Assembly (NCBI GenBank): GCA_002344965.1
Contig: DDUU01000051.1
Coordinates: 204,725 to 268,724 of the forward strand
Source: Candidatus Tepidiaquacellales bacterium UBA2330
GTDB taxonomy: Bacteria > Bacteroidota > Ignavibacteria > Tepidaquicellales > Tepidaquicellaceae
Direction: 5' to 3'
Length of the DNA stretch: 64,000 nt
The position numbers and the translations under genes were made by a program. Shown piece after piece: positions 17,293-25,781 of the stretch (position 1 is the stretch's first letter; each line of letters opens with the position of its first letter). Under the pieces are notes generated by a model. That model was given only the letters and a program-made list of their open reading frames with translations. It searched no databases and was not told the origin of the DNA.

Positions 17293-18189
17293 ATGTTTAA
17301 TCCGTTTAAAGAAAATAAATCTATTGCCCGTAAATTTGAAACAGAAGATTCTGTTTTAGTCAGCGCCGCAGTTGCCGGAGATAAGAAAAGTCTGGAGCTG
17401 CTTATAAAACGTCATCAGGCCTGGATCTTTAATATATCTTTGAAAATGGTCTGGGATCCGGCGGACGCAGAAGATGTTACTCAGGAAGTTCTGATTAAAA
17501 TAATTACAAAACTTTCTACATTCAGAAGTGAGAGTTCATTCAGAACCTGGGCTTACAGGATTACTGCAAATCATGTCATTAATATGAGGAAAAGAAAAAA
17601 AGAATTCGAATATACTTCATTCAGAATTTACGGTAATCAGATAGTTAATTCTCCCGATACGGAATTACCTGACAAAGACAGTGTACCCGTAGATGTAGCG
17701 CTTTTGATTGAAGAGACAAAGATCGGCTGTATGAATGCAATGCTTCTTTGTCTTGACCGTGAGCAGAGACTTGTGTTTATACTCGGAAGTTTGTTCGGCG
17801 TTAATGATACAACCGGTTCTGAAATTCTCGGTATCAGCCGCGATAATTTCCGACAAAAACTCGCCCGCGCAAGAAAGGATCTTTCAAATTTTATGAGCAA
17901 TAAATGCGGTCTTATTGATAAAAAAAATCCGTGTCATTGTAATAAAAAAACTAAACTGATGATAGACGCCGGTCATGTTAATCCCGAAAAACTTCTGTTT
18001 ACTAAAAACAGATTACACAGTATTGAAAGTATTGCCGGAAAAAGAAAAGAAGCAATTGACGAACTGATGGAAAAAAAAGCTATAAAACTTTTCCGGGATC
18101 ACCCGTTTCAGGATTCTCCTGATTTTGTTTCAGCATTGAACCAAATTCTTGAATGTAATGACTTTAAAAGAATTTTTAATTTTAACTGA
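17293..18189 (+). CDS. RNA polymerase sigma-70 factor, ECF type, with Cys/Lys-rich C-terminal extension
   Basis: This is a 298-residue protein. Sigma region 2 lies near residues 28-105 (LIKRHQAWIFNISLKMVWDPADAEDVTQEVLIKI, FRTWAYRITANHVIN). Region 4 lies near 150-200 (CLDREQRLVFILGSLFGVNDTTGSEILGISRDNFRQKLARARKDL). ECF sigmas normally end near residue 190. This one has an extra ~95 residues starting CGLIDKKNPCHCNKKTK, a Cys/His cluster that could bind metal, followed by a charged helical segment. No anti-sigma gene is adjacent. Target promoters unknown. Start is the ATG at 17293; weak upstream signals only. Confidence 0.88.
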   Translation: MFNPFKENKSIARKFETEDSVLVSAAVAGDKKSLELLIKRHQAWIFNISLKMVWDPADAEDVTQEVLIKIITKLSTFRSESSFRTWAYRITANHVINMRKRKKEFEYTSFRIYGNQIVNSPDTELPDKDSVPVDVALLIEETKIGCMNAMLLCLDREQRLVFILGSLFGVNDTTGSEILGISRDNFRQKLARARKDLSNFMSNKCGLIDKKNPCHCNKKTKLMIDAGHVNPEKLLFTKNRLHSIESIAGKRKEAIDELMEKKAIKLFRDHPFQDSPDFVSALNQILECNDFKRIFNFN

Positions 18190-18265
18190 ACACAATTCCG
18201 AAAATCAATTTGTGTATTACTTAATGCAGTTTGTTTTTAAGAATATTTTCCGATCAATAATTCTG

Positions 18266-19726
18266 TTAAGGTAAAACCGCTCCGACAAAATTATATGAAT
18301 TGTTATCCGTGATTCCAAGATCGGAAATGTCTGCAAGCCCGTCTCCGTTTACATCCGAGCTGATGTATCCTGTCAGAAAATTACCCGCATCGTTGTCTAT
18401 CACTGTAAGATCTGCAAGATCTGTTGTCCCGTCCTGATTCACATCGCCGGAATAAATTGCCCATCGGGTTCCCTTTAAAGTCATATTACTTCCGTAAGCG
18501 TTTGAGGCTGAAGCAGAAAAGTCATAATCCAGTTCATCGGAAATAAACATAAGTGCGATTGAGCTCCACGTCTCTATGGAATTTCTGTGATTAAGAGTTA
18601 TATAATAATTCACATTGTTAACCGCATTGCTGAAAAGTAAAGATATATTTCCGAGCGAATCAGTCAGTGACTTTCCTGAATCGATTATTTCATAAGGAGA
18701 GGAAGAGTTTCTCAGAAATACAGATATAGTATCTGCAGTCATATTGTTTTCAGACTCATTGTAAAATCCTTCGATAAGCATATTCAGATCCAGATGTCTG
18801 AAAACGATTCCGCCGGTGGTCGTTTTTCTGATAGTTCCGTTTTCGCCGGAAGCCCATGCTGTCGATGAGTTCAGGGACATTAAAGAATAAAAATGTGAAG
18901 AGGCATTACTGTTTTGCATCAGCCAGTTTATGCCGCCGTTTGTCGTGGCAAGTATAGTTCCGTTATCACCCGCAGCAAAACCTGTAGAAGAATTTACAAA
19001 ATCTATTGAACGTATGAACACTCCTGTTCCGGTGTTCTGAAAAGACCAGTTTGCACCTCCGTTTGTCGTGGATAAAATAATTCCGTTGAAGCCGGTGATC
19101 CATCCGTTTGCCGGGTCTGCAAAATTTACACAATGTAATAAAGCTGATGTACCGCTTGATTGTGAGAACCAGTTTGTTCCGCCGTTAGTAGTTTTCCTGA
19201 TTACTCCCCCGTTTCCCGTTACCCAACCCGTCAGTTCATTTATAAAAAATACTGAATACAAAACCTGCGCTGTACCGCTGCTTTGTAAAGTCCAGTTTGC
19301 ACCGCCGTTAGTGGATTTAAATATTTCCCCGTTGCTGCCGGAGATCCAGCCTGTCGATGTGTTAATAAAATGCACATACCAGAGATCTGAAAACGTCCCG
19401 CTGCTTTGTAAAGTCCAGTTCGCGCCTCCGTTTGAAGTTGATAAAATTAATCCGTTACCGCCTGATATCCATCCGTTGTTTTCATCAGTAAAAAATACAG
19501 CCCACAGTGTGGCAAAAGTATTTGAGGTTTGCTGCGTCCAGTTCGTCCCTCCGTTTGTGGATTTCATAACCAATCCGCTACTGCCGCATAGCCAGCCGGT
19601 GTTTTCATTTACGAAATAAATTTCGGTAACAGTGTTGTTAAGACCGTTGCTGAGTGTGTACCAGCCCTGCGCCGGAGCTGAGCTGAATGAAAATAAAATG
19701 ATAAGAAGCGAAATCAGAATTTTCAT
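18266..19726 (-). CDS. Secreted YCF48/BNR-repeat protein with dockerin-like C-terminus
   Basis: This is a 486-residue protein. The signal peptide is at 1-19 (LISLLIILFSFSSAPAQG). Residues ~20-310 contain seven YCF48-like beta-propeller repeats of about 41 residues (GWLCGSSGLVMKSTNGGTNW and similar), related to photosystem II stability factor HCF136. A beta-rich linker domain follows. The last 60 residues hold two Ca-binding dockerin-like loops, GDVNQDGTTDLADL and SDVNGDGLADISDL. Unlike other secreted proteins here it lacks a T9SS sorting domain. Neighbouring DNA on its 5' side is the repeat array at 19812-20470. Confidence 0.85.
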   Translation of the reverse strand: MKILISLLIILFSFSSAPAQGWYTLSNGLNNTVTEIYFVNENTGWLCGSSGLVMKSTNGGTNWTQQTSNTFATLWAVFFTDENNGWISGGNGLILSTSNGGANWTLQSSGTFSDLWYVHFINTSTGWISGSNGEIFKSTNGGANWTLQSSGTAQVLYSVFFINELTGWVTGNGGVIRKTTNGGTNWFSQSSGTSALLHCVNFADPANGWITGFNGIILSTTNGGANWSFQNTGTGVFIRSIDFVNSSTGFAAGDNGTILATTNGGINWLMQNSNASSHFYSLMSLNSSTAWASGENGTIRKTTTGGIVFRHLDLNMLIEGFYNESENNMTADTISVFLRNSSSPYEIIDSGKSLTDSLGNISLLFSNAVNNVNYYITLNHRNSIETWSSIALMFISDELDYDFSASASNAYGSNMTLKGTRWAIYSGDVNQDGTTDLADLTVIDNDAGNFLTGYISSDVNGDGLADISDLGITDNNSYNFVGAVLP

Positions 19727-19811
19727 TTAATTAATATTAGAGTTAAATACAAAGATAATGTATTTATTTGTAAATGTCAGACAGGCGGTAAGAAATGGAG
19801 CTAAGTGAAAA

Positions 19812-20470
19812 TGTATTCCGCGGAGTTGTTTTGTGATGACTTTGTATGAAAGTATGTATCGCGGAATTGTATTCCGCAGAGTTGTTTTGTGATGACTTTA
19901 TGTGAAAGTCTGTATCGCGGAGTTGTTTTGTGATGACTTTAAGAAAAGTATGTATCGCGGAGTTGTATTCCGCGGAGTTGTTTTGAGGTGACTTTAAGGA
20001 AAGTATGTATCGCGGAATTGTTTTGTGATGACTTTAAGAAAAGTCTGTATCGCGGAATTGTATTCCGCGGAGTTGTTTTGTGGTGACTTTATGTGAAAGT
20101 ATGTATCGCGGAATTGTATTCCGCGAAGTTGTTTTGTGGTGACTTTAAGGAAAGTATGTATCGCGGAGTTGTTTTGTGATGACTTTATGTGAAAGTCTGT
20201 ATCGCGGAATTGTTTTGTGATGACTTTATGTGAAAGTATGTATCGCGGAATTGTATTCCGCAGAGTTGTTTGTGATGACTTTATGTGGAAGTCTGTATCG
20301 CGGAGTTGTTTTGAGGTGACTTTATGTGAAAGTCTGTATCGCGGAACTGTATTCCGCGGAGTTGCTTGTAATGACTTAATATGGAAGTCTGTATCGCGGA
20401 ATTGTATTCCGCGAAGTTGTTTTGTGGTGACTCTATGTGAAAGTCTGTATCGCGGAATTGTATTCCGCGG
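19812..20470. repeat. Tandem array of alternating ~56 bp and ~41 bp units
   Basis: The unit starts GTATCGCGGAATTG. Long units continue TATTCCGCGGAGTTG then TTTTGTGATGACTTTATG and GAAAGTCT. Short units lack the ~15 bases between GCGGAATTG and GCGGAGTTG. I count twelve complete units (seven long, five short) plus a partial unit at each end. Unit starts can be read at 19856, 19912, 19952 and so on to 20447. Units differ by scattered substitutions, so the array is old. Each long unit contains the palindrome CGCGGAAT-TGT-ATTCCGCG. There are no unique spacers. Confidence 0.9.
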
Positions 20471-20475
20471 ATAGT

Positions 20476-20501
20476 CATAAAACCACTTTAGTGGTTTTAT
20501 G
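20476..20501. terminator. Palindrome closing the array; possible bidirectional terminator
   Basis: CATAAAACCAC-TTTA-GTGGTTTTATG forms an 11 bp stem with a 4 nt loop. It directly follows the last CGCGGAAT...ATTCCGCG half-unit, the same order as at 6236-6286. No long T run follows it, so termination is not certain. Confidence 0.5.
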
Positions 20502-20626
20502 CAAAATTCCATGCAGCTTCTGTTATATATGAATTTTCTTAAATTAATTTAAATTAGAATTTTACGATGTAGTAATGTTTTGTATTGTATAAAATTTTTT
20601 TAATAAATAGCTTTAGAAAATTTTTT

Positions 20627-21094
20627 ATGAAAGAGTATTTTAAAGACATCTTCGAATATGAACAGTGGGCGAATAATGAATTTATAAATATAATTGAATC
20701 TATGAAATCACCTCCGGACAGCATTCTGAATTTAATGTCACATATTATAAATGCCCGGATAATATGGCTTGGCAGGATAAAAAAAATTAATTTTAATACT
20801 GAAGTCTGGCAAAAATATAAGAAAGATGATCTCAGAAATATACACTCTTCTTCTGTTAACAGTGTTTTAAAATTTATTAGTGAAAATACTGAAGAAGATT
20901 TTGAAAAGATCATTGAATATGAAAATTCAAAAGGAGAAAAGTTTTCATCACGGCTTTCTGATATTTTGATACACTTGAGTCATCATTCCGCTTATCACAG
21001 AGGTCAGCTTGTCATTCATCTGAAATCGGTAAATTCAGTTTTACCTGACACAGACTATATTCTCTATGTCAAAAATTTTAAAAAAATAAATTGA
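20627..21094 (+). CDS. DinB-family protein
   Basis: This is a 155-residue DinB/YfiT-type four-helix bundle when started at the ATG at 20627 (KEYFKDIFEYEQWANNEF). Metal-ligand histidines are visible in the first and third conserved positions: LMSHIINARIIWL and HLSHHSAYHRGQL, where the H-x3-H pair is typical. The family includes metal-dependent thiol transferases; role here unknown. The earlier in-frame ATG at 20585 would add a non-family leader, so the later start is preferred. Its TGA overlaps the TTG start of the adenine deaminase gene, implying coupled translation. Confidence 0.85.
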   Translation: MKEYFKDIFEYEQWANNEFINIIESMKSPPDSILNLMSHIINARIIWLGRIKKINFNTEVWQKYKKDDLRNIHSSSVNSVLKFISENTEEDFEKIIEYENSKGEKFSSRLSDILIHLSHHSAYHRGQLVIHLKSVNSVLPDTDYILYVKNFKKIN

Positions 21095-22737
21095 GCATAT
21101 TAGAAAACAGTTTTCAAATCTGCGCAAACATTGTCGATATATTTAATAAAAAAATCTATCCGGGATGTATATCAGTCAATAACGGAAAAATAATTTCCAT
21201 AGAGGAAAACAAAAATAATTATGATTCTTATCTTATGCCCGGCTTTATCGACGCGCACGTGCACGTTGAAAGTTCTATGCTTATTCCGTCAGAGTTTGCA
21301 AGAATAGCTGTTACTCACGGCACCGTTTCAACGGTTTCTGATCCGCACGAGATTGGAAATGTACTCGGCGTTGAAGGAATAAGATATATGATCACAAACG
21401 GAAAAAAAGTCCCGTTCAAGTTTTATTTCGGAGCTCCCTCCTGTGTTCCGGCTACTGCGTTTGAAACTGCCGGCGCAGAAATTACAGCTTCTAATATCAG
21501 ACAGTTATTCGAAAAAGACGGTCTCCTTTATTTGAGTGAAATGATGAATTATCCCGGAGTGCTCTTCGATGATCCTGATGTAATGGAAAAAATAAAGATC
21601 GCTCATGAACTCGGACGCCCGGTTGACGGTCACGCACCCGGTCTCAAAGATCACGATGCTGAAAAGTATATCTCAGCCGGTATCTCCACGGATCATGAAT
21701 GTTATACTCTTGAAGAAGCTCTCGGTAAAATTAAATTCGGCATGAAGATCATTATCCGCGAAGGCTCTGCTGCAAAAAATTTTGATGCTCTTCATCCCCT
21801 TTTAAAAAAATATCCGGAAAAAGTTATGTTCTGCAGCGATGATAAACATCCGGATGATCTTATTCTAGGGATGATAGATAAAATTGCAGCAAGATCTGTT
21901 GCGCTTGGTTATGATGTCTTCGATGTAATCCGCTCCGCTTCACTCAATCCCGTCTCACATTACAAACTAAATACAGGTCTGCTCAGAGTTGATGACCCGG
22001 CAGATTTTATTGAAGTGTCTGATCTTAAGAATTTTAAAGTTCTAAAAACATTCATTGACGGAAATCTTGTCGCTGAAAACGGCATTAGTAAGATTTCACG
22101 TGTTAAAGAATCCGTTGTAAATAATTTTAATTCTAATCCGAAAATTGTTTCTGACTTTGAAATTAAAGCTGACGGAAATAAAACGGTCAGAGTGATCGAA
22201 GCATTTGACGGACAGCTTATTACTGATGAATTACATTCTGATTTAATTGCAGCTGACGGTAAGTTATTTCCCGATGTCGTAAATGATATACTTAAAATTA
22301 CTGTCGTTGAAAGATACAGATCTGGTAAACCGGCTGTTGCTTTTATAAAAAATTTCGGATTAAAAAACGGAGCTGTCGCTTCATGCGTTGCTCACGATTC
22401 CCATAATATTATTGCTGTCGGTACAAATGATACGGATATTTGTAATGCCGTTAATGCCGTAATTGAAAACAAAGGTGGTATTGCGGTTTCATCTGACGGA
22501 AAAACGGATTCGCTTGCATTACCTGTCGCAGGTATTATGTCGGCTGATGACGGTTATGAAGTTGCAGAAAAATATTCCCGGCTTGACAAACTCGCTAAAG
22601 AGCTCGGCTCCGGATTACATGCGCCGTTTATGACTCTGTCATTTATGGCTCTTCTTGTAATTCCGCAGCTTAAACTCAGTGATAAAGGTCTGTTTGACGG
22701 CAAAAAGTTTGAGTTTGCGGATCTTATTGTAAAATAA
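21091..22737 (+). CDS. ade: Adenine deaminase
   Basis: The enzyme deaminates adenine to hypoxanthine in purine salvage. The 548 residues match the amidohydrolase-fold adenine deaminase family (about 550-600). Metal-binding FIDAHVHVESSML comes first, then VSDPHEIGNVLGVEGI, FGAPSCVPAT, GHAPGL, STDHECYTLEEAL and FCSDDKHPDDL. The family-specific C-terminal domain follows (SCVAHDSHNIIAVG, PVAGIMS, PFMTLSFMALLVIP). The start is TTG at 21091, overlapping the stop of the DinB gene (TTGA). No other start lies before the conserved N-terminus. Confidence 0.95.
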   Translation: MSILENSFQICANIVDIFNKKIYPGCISVNNGKIISIEENKNNYDSYLMPGFIDAHVHVESSMLIPSEFARIAVTHGTVSTVSDPHEIGNVLGVEGIRYMITNGKKVPFKFYFGAPSCVPATAFETAGAEITASNIRQLFEKDGLLYLSEMMNYPGVLFDDPDVMEKIKIAHELGRPVDGHAPGLKDHDAEKYISAGISTDHECYTLEEALGKIKFGMKIIIREGSAAKNFDALHPLLKKYPEKVMFCSDDKHPDDLILGMIDKIAARSVALGYDVFDVIRSASLNPVSHYKLNTGLLRVDDPADFIEVSDLKNFKVLKTFIDGNLVAENGISKISRVKESVVNNFNSNPKIVSDFEIKADGNKTVRVIEAFDGQLITDELHSDLIAADGKLFPDVVNDILKITVVERYRSGKPAVAFIKNFGLKNGAVASCVAHDSHNIIAVGTNDTDICNAVNAVIENKGGIAVSSDGKTDSLALPVAGIMSADDGYEVAEKYSRLDKLAKELGSGLHAPFMTLSFMALLVIPQLKLSDKGLFDGKKFEFADLIVK

Positions 22738-22740
22738 GTA

Positions 22741-23256
22741 TTATTCATCCGGTTTTGCTTCTATGCTGTAATAATTCAGATCCCTTTCCCAGATATGTAT
22801 CGGCTTTTCAAACTTCAGCCCGATTTTATTTATTACTTTTATTGAAGCTTTATTTTCCGGGTATGCCAATGCTACAATTTTTTTTAATCCTATACCGGTT
22901 AATCCGAAGTTTAAAATCTCTCTGGAAATTTCTGTCGCATATCCTTTTCCCCATGATTCCTTCTCAAATAAATAAGCAATCTCAACTTCATTAAGACTCT
23001 TTATGTAATTTAATCCGCACTGTCCTGCTAAATCTCCCGTTGCTTTATTTATTACCGCATATATTCCATAACCTTTTTCAGAATAACTTCTCATAAAATT
23101 ATTCAGCATTTTCTGAACCTGGTCAGTTGTCATTACTCCGCCCATTCCGATGTATCTCATTACATCATCATCCTTACAGATTTCTGTTAGTTTTTTCAAA
23201 TCGGATTCTCTGTATTCTCTCGCATACAGTCTTTCAGTCTCTTTGATTATCATCAT
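22741..23256 (-). CDS. GNAT-family N-acetyltransferase (RimJ/RimL-like)
   Basis: This is about 171 residues when started at one of two adjacent ATG codons near 23256 (IIKETERLYAREYRESDL, the usual RimJ-type N-terminus). The acetyl-CoA loop appears in KESWGKGYATEISREIL, followed by IVALAYPENKASIKVINKIGL. An upstream in-frame ATG at 23334 would add 26 residues without family resemblance and leave no room for a promoter before the divergent M61 gene at 23335. The substrate (protein N-terminus, antibiotic or metabolite) is unknown. It is convergent with the adenine deaminase gene, 3 bases apart. Confidence 0.85.
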   Translation of the reverse strand: MMIIKETERLYAREYRESDLKKLTEICKDDDVMRYIGMGGVMTTDQVQKMLNNFMRSYSEKGYGIYAVINKATGDLAGQCGLNYIKSLNEVEIAYLFEKESWGKGYATEISREILNFGLTGIGLKKIVALAYPENKASIKVINKIGLKFEKPIHIWERDLNYYSIEAKPDE

Positions 23257-23334
23257 TGATTTTTTGGTAACAAACTTTAAACTTGTACGTAATTTTCCTA
23301 ACTTGTTACTCCTTATAAAATTAAATTCAAACAC

Positions 23335-25194
23335 ATGCGTTCATTTATTTTATTATTATTCATAGTATTGTTTAACTCCGTTTTAACTGCGCAAATTACT
23401 CAGGATAATTCTTACAGATTTTTTGTGGATATGAATATTGTTGAAGATGATAAACTTACAGTAGAGCTTATCACACCTAAATTCAGTGAACAGGAAGTAG
23501 CTTACAAATTTCCCGCTATGGTACCCGGCACTTATAAAGTGTATGACTTCGGACAGTATGTTTCGGATTTTTCCGCTAAAGACGCTTCGGGAAATGATCT
23601 ACCCGTTACCAAAACGGATGTTAACACATGGACAATATCTGATGCAGGAAGTTTGTATAAAATAACTTATAAAGTTGATGATACTTTTGATGATACTGTT
23701 GCTTCAATAAAAGTTTTTGAACCTGTCGGTACAAATATAAAAGAAGGCATACAGTTTGTTTTTAATAACCAGGGTTTCTTCGGATATTTTGACGGGTATC
23801 TGAGAAATGAATATCTCCTTACCTTTAATAAACCGGACGGATTTTATGGATCTACAAGTCTCAATGCATTAAAAAGAGATGAGAAGGAAGATGTCTTTGT
23901 ATCAAAAGATTATCAGTTTCTTGTCGATAATCCTATTATGTATTCATTACCTGATACTACATCCATTAATTTTGATGAAGCGAAAATAATGATATCCGTT
24001 TATTCGGAAAGTAAAGGAATTTCTTCCAAAGATATTTCAGAAAGTCTAAAAGAACTGATGATCGCCACCAGAAAATTCCTCGGAGGAAAACTGCCTGCTG
24101 AGTATTATACATTCATATATAATTTTTCAACTGACGGTAATTCCGGAAACTACGGCGCTCTTGAGCATAACCTGTCATCTTTTTTCCATTTTCCTGATAT
24201 TCCCGCTCAGGCAAAATCCTATATGATTAATTCTCTTATGTCAACAAGTTCGCATGAATATTATCACACCGTTACTCCGCTTAATCTGCATTCCGAGGAA
24301 ATCGGTGTTTTTGATTTTAATAATCCTGTTATGAGTAAGCATCTGTGGCTCTATGAAGGAACAACTGAATATTTTGCGGATTATATTCGCTACAGAGAAG
24401 GATTGATGGATCAGAAAAGTTATCTGAACAGCATACAGGAAAAAATTAACGGGTCAATGAATTACAATGACTCTCTGCCGTTTACCGTAATGAGCAAAGG
24501 TGCTCTCGACCAGTATGAAGATCAGTATCTTAATGTTTATATGAAAGGCGCTCTGATCGGAATGTGTCTCGATATTATTATAAGAGAAGAGTCAGGCGGG
24601 ACTATGGAGTATCAGGATCTGATTAACAGACTGTCCGCAAAATACGGTAAAGACAAACCTTTTAAAGATGATGATCTTTTTAATGACATTGAATCAATGT
24701 CATTTCCAAAAGTCAGGGAATTTTTAGATACTTATGTGGACGGTCCAAATAGAATTCCTTATGATGAAATATTCGGTAAAATCGGTTTGGTTTTAAAAAA
24801 AGACACTTATGATGTGATTGATCTCGGAGGAACTGTGCAAATTGGATTTAATCAGGATAACTACAGACTTAAAATTAATGATTTGAATAATACAGATAAT
24901 AAATTCTTAACTGAACTGGGTATTATGAAAGGTGATGAACTTATTTCATTTAATGGTAACCCGATCACTTTTTTTAATGCAAAAGATGTTTTCGGATCTG
25001 CTGAGAAACAGGCTAAGATAGGAGATAAATTGGAGCTTGTCGTTGCCAGATATGATAATAGCGGTCCGGAAAAACAGGTTAAACTAAATGCTGTTGTTTC
25101 TGATGTTAAACAAAAATATGATTATGAACTTTCTCTTTCTGAAAATCCGACTGAAGAACAAAAGAAATTATTGAAACTTTGGTCAGGTAAATAA
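23335..25194 (+). CDS. M61-family zinc aminopeptidase (glycyl aminopeptidase-like) with C-terminal PDZ domain
   Basis: This is a 619-residue exported protein with a signal peptide (FILLLFIVLFNSVLTAQ). Residues ~25-190 are the M61 N-terminal beta domain. The catalytic domain has the zinc motif HEYYH at 307-311 (STSSHEYYHTVTPLNLHS) and the third ligand region WLYEGTTEYFADY (Glu341). About residues 470-600 form a PDZ-like domain (LGIMKGDELISFNGNPI). M61 enzymes cleave N-terminal Gly/Ala. It is periplasmic or secreted. A terminator at 25221-25247 closes it. Confidence 0.9.
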   Translation: MRSFILLLFIVLFNSVLTAQITQDNSYRFFVDMNIVEDDKLTVELITPKFSEQEVAYKFPAMVPGTYKVYDFGQYVSDFSAKDASGNDLPVTKTDVNTWTISDAGSLYKITYKVDDTFDDTVASIKVFEPVGTNIKEGIQFVFNNQGFFGYFDGYLRNEYLLTFNKPDGFYGSTSLNALKRDEKEDVFVSKDYQFLVDNPIMYSLPDTTSINFDEAKIMISVYSESKGISSKDISESLKELMIATRKFLGGKLPAEYYTFIYNFSTDGNSGNYGALEHNLSSFFHFPDIPAQAKSYMINSLMSTSSHEYYHTVTPLNLHSEEIGVFDFNNPVMSKHLWLYEGTTEYFADYIRYREGLMDQKSYLNSIQEKINGSMNYNDSLPFTVMSKGALDQYEDQYLNVYMKGALIGMCLDIIIREESGGTMEYQDLINRLSAKYGKDKPFKDDDLFNDIESMSFPKVREFLDTYVDGPNRIPYDEIFGKIGLVLKKDTYDVIDLGGTVQIGFNQDNYRLKINDLNNTDNKFLTELGIMKGDELISFNGNPITFFNAKDVFGSAEKQAKIGDKLELVVARYDNSGPEKQVKLNAVVSDVKQKYDYELSLSENPTEEQKKLLKLWSGK

Positions 25195-25220
25195 TTTTAA
25201 TAATTTACTCCTTATAAAAT

Positions 25221-25247
25221 ACCGCTGATACTCAGCGGTTTTTTTTT
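25221..25247 (+). terminator. Rho-independent terminator
   Basis: The 8 bp stem ACCGCTGA / TCAGCGGT with a TAC loop is followed by nine T. It ends the M61 peptidase transcript. Confidence 0.85.
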
Positions 25248-25317
25248 GCAGAAAATACTGATAACTTGAATCAATAATATGGTATGTTTAATTTGTTCAA
25301 ATTCATAAAACAAGAAT

Positions 25318-25743
25318 ATGAAAACAATTAGACTTTTATATTTTAAAGCTCTCTTCATTTCCTTTATATTTGTTTCGTCATCTTTAATGTGGAACTGCAG
25401 CGGCGCATCACCTGAATTAAGTCAGTACAGAAATGCACTTAAAACTCAGATGCAGACTATGGTAAATACATTAAACGGCGGTCATTACAATCAGTTCATG
25501 CAGAACTATGTTGAGCCTTCATATATCTCAAAAGTCGGTGGTCTCGACCAGGCGTTAATTCAGTTTGATAATAAAAAGCAAAAGGAAGTTTACGCTATGC
25601 TGCAGATTGCTAAAAACATAGAACCGATGTACAGTTCAAAAAGTAAACTGATGACATACTTTGATAACGCAATGCCCATTCCGGTTACTTTCAAAATGGT
25701 AAACGGAAAGTGGTATCTGACCGGTGATATGTTTCAGAATTGA
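25318..25743 (+). CDS. Small exported protein, unknown
   Basis: This is a 141-residue protein with an N-terminal signal segment (LLYFKALFISFIFVSSSLMWNC). A Cys at the end of the hydrophobic stretch could be a lipobox, although MWNC is a poor match to the consensus. The mature part is helical and polar (MQTMVNTLNGGHYNQFMQNYVEPSY) and ends with a short beta segment (VTFKMVNGKWYLTGDMF) resembling the tail of NTF2-like or DUF4878-type lipoproteins. No firm family assignment. It is monocistronic, convergent with the DUF1028 gene. Confidence 0.7.
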   Translation: MKTIRLLYFKALFISFIFVSSSLMWNCSGASPELSQYRNALKTQMQTMVNTLNGGHYNQFMQNYVEPSYISKVGGLDQALIQFDNKKQKEVYAMLQIAKNIEPMYSSKSKLMTYFDNAMPIPVTFKMVNGKWYLTGDMFQN

Positions 25744-25781
25744 TATTCTGTTAGAATCTAAGTTTTTAAAATTAACTGAAT

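Larger units (their letters stand above)
19727..20626. other. Non-coding region holding a tandem array
   Basis: About 900 bases without a gene lie between two divergent genes. Most is the degenerate tandem array 19812-20470 and its closing palindrome 20476-20501; the rest (20502-20626) is AT-rich with no recognised signal. Open frames of 60-170 codons across the array on either strand are products of the repeat and are not considered genes. Confidence 0.7.

Noticed and set aside
19812..20470. CRISPR-like array
   Set aside because: Units are contiguous and share their whole sequence; there are no unique spacers, no cas genes nearby, and unit length varies in two classes.
19994..20512. Minus-strand open frame across the array, and plus-strand frames near 20217-20474
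   Set aside because: They consist of repeated peptides (RGIQFRDTDFHIKS) that merely translate the DNA repeat.
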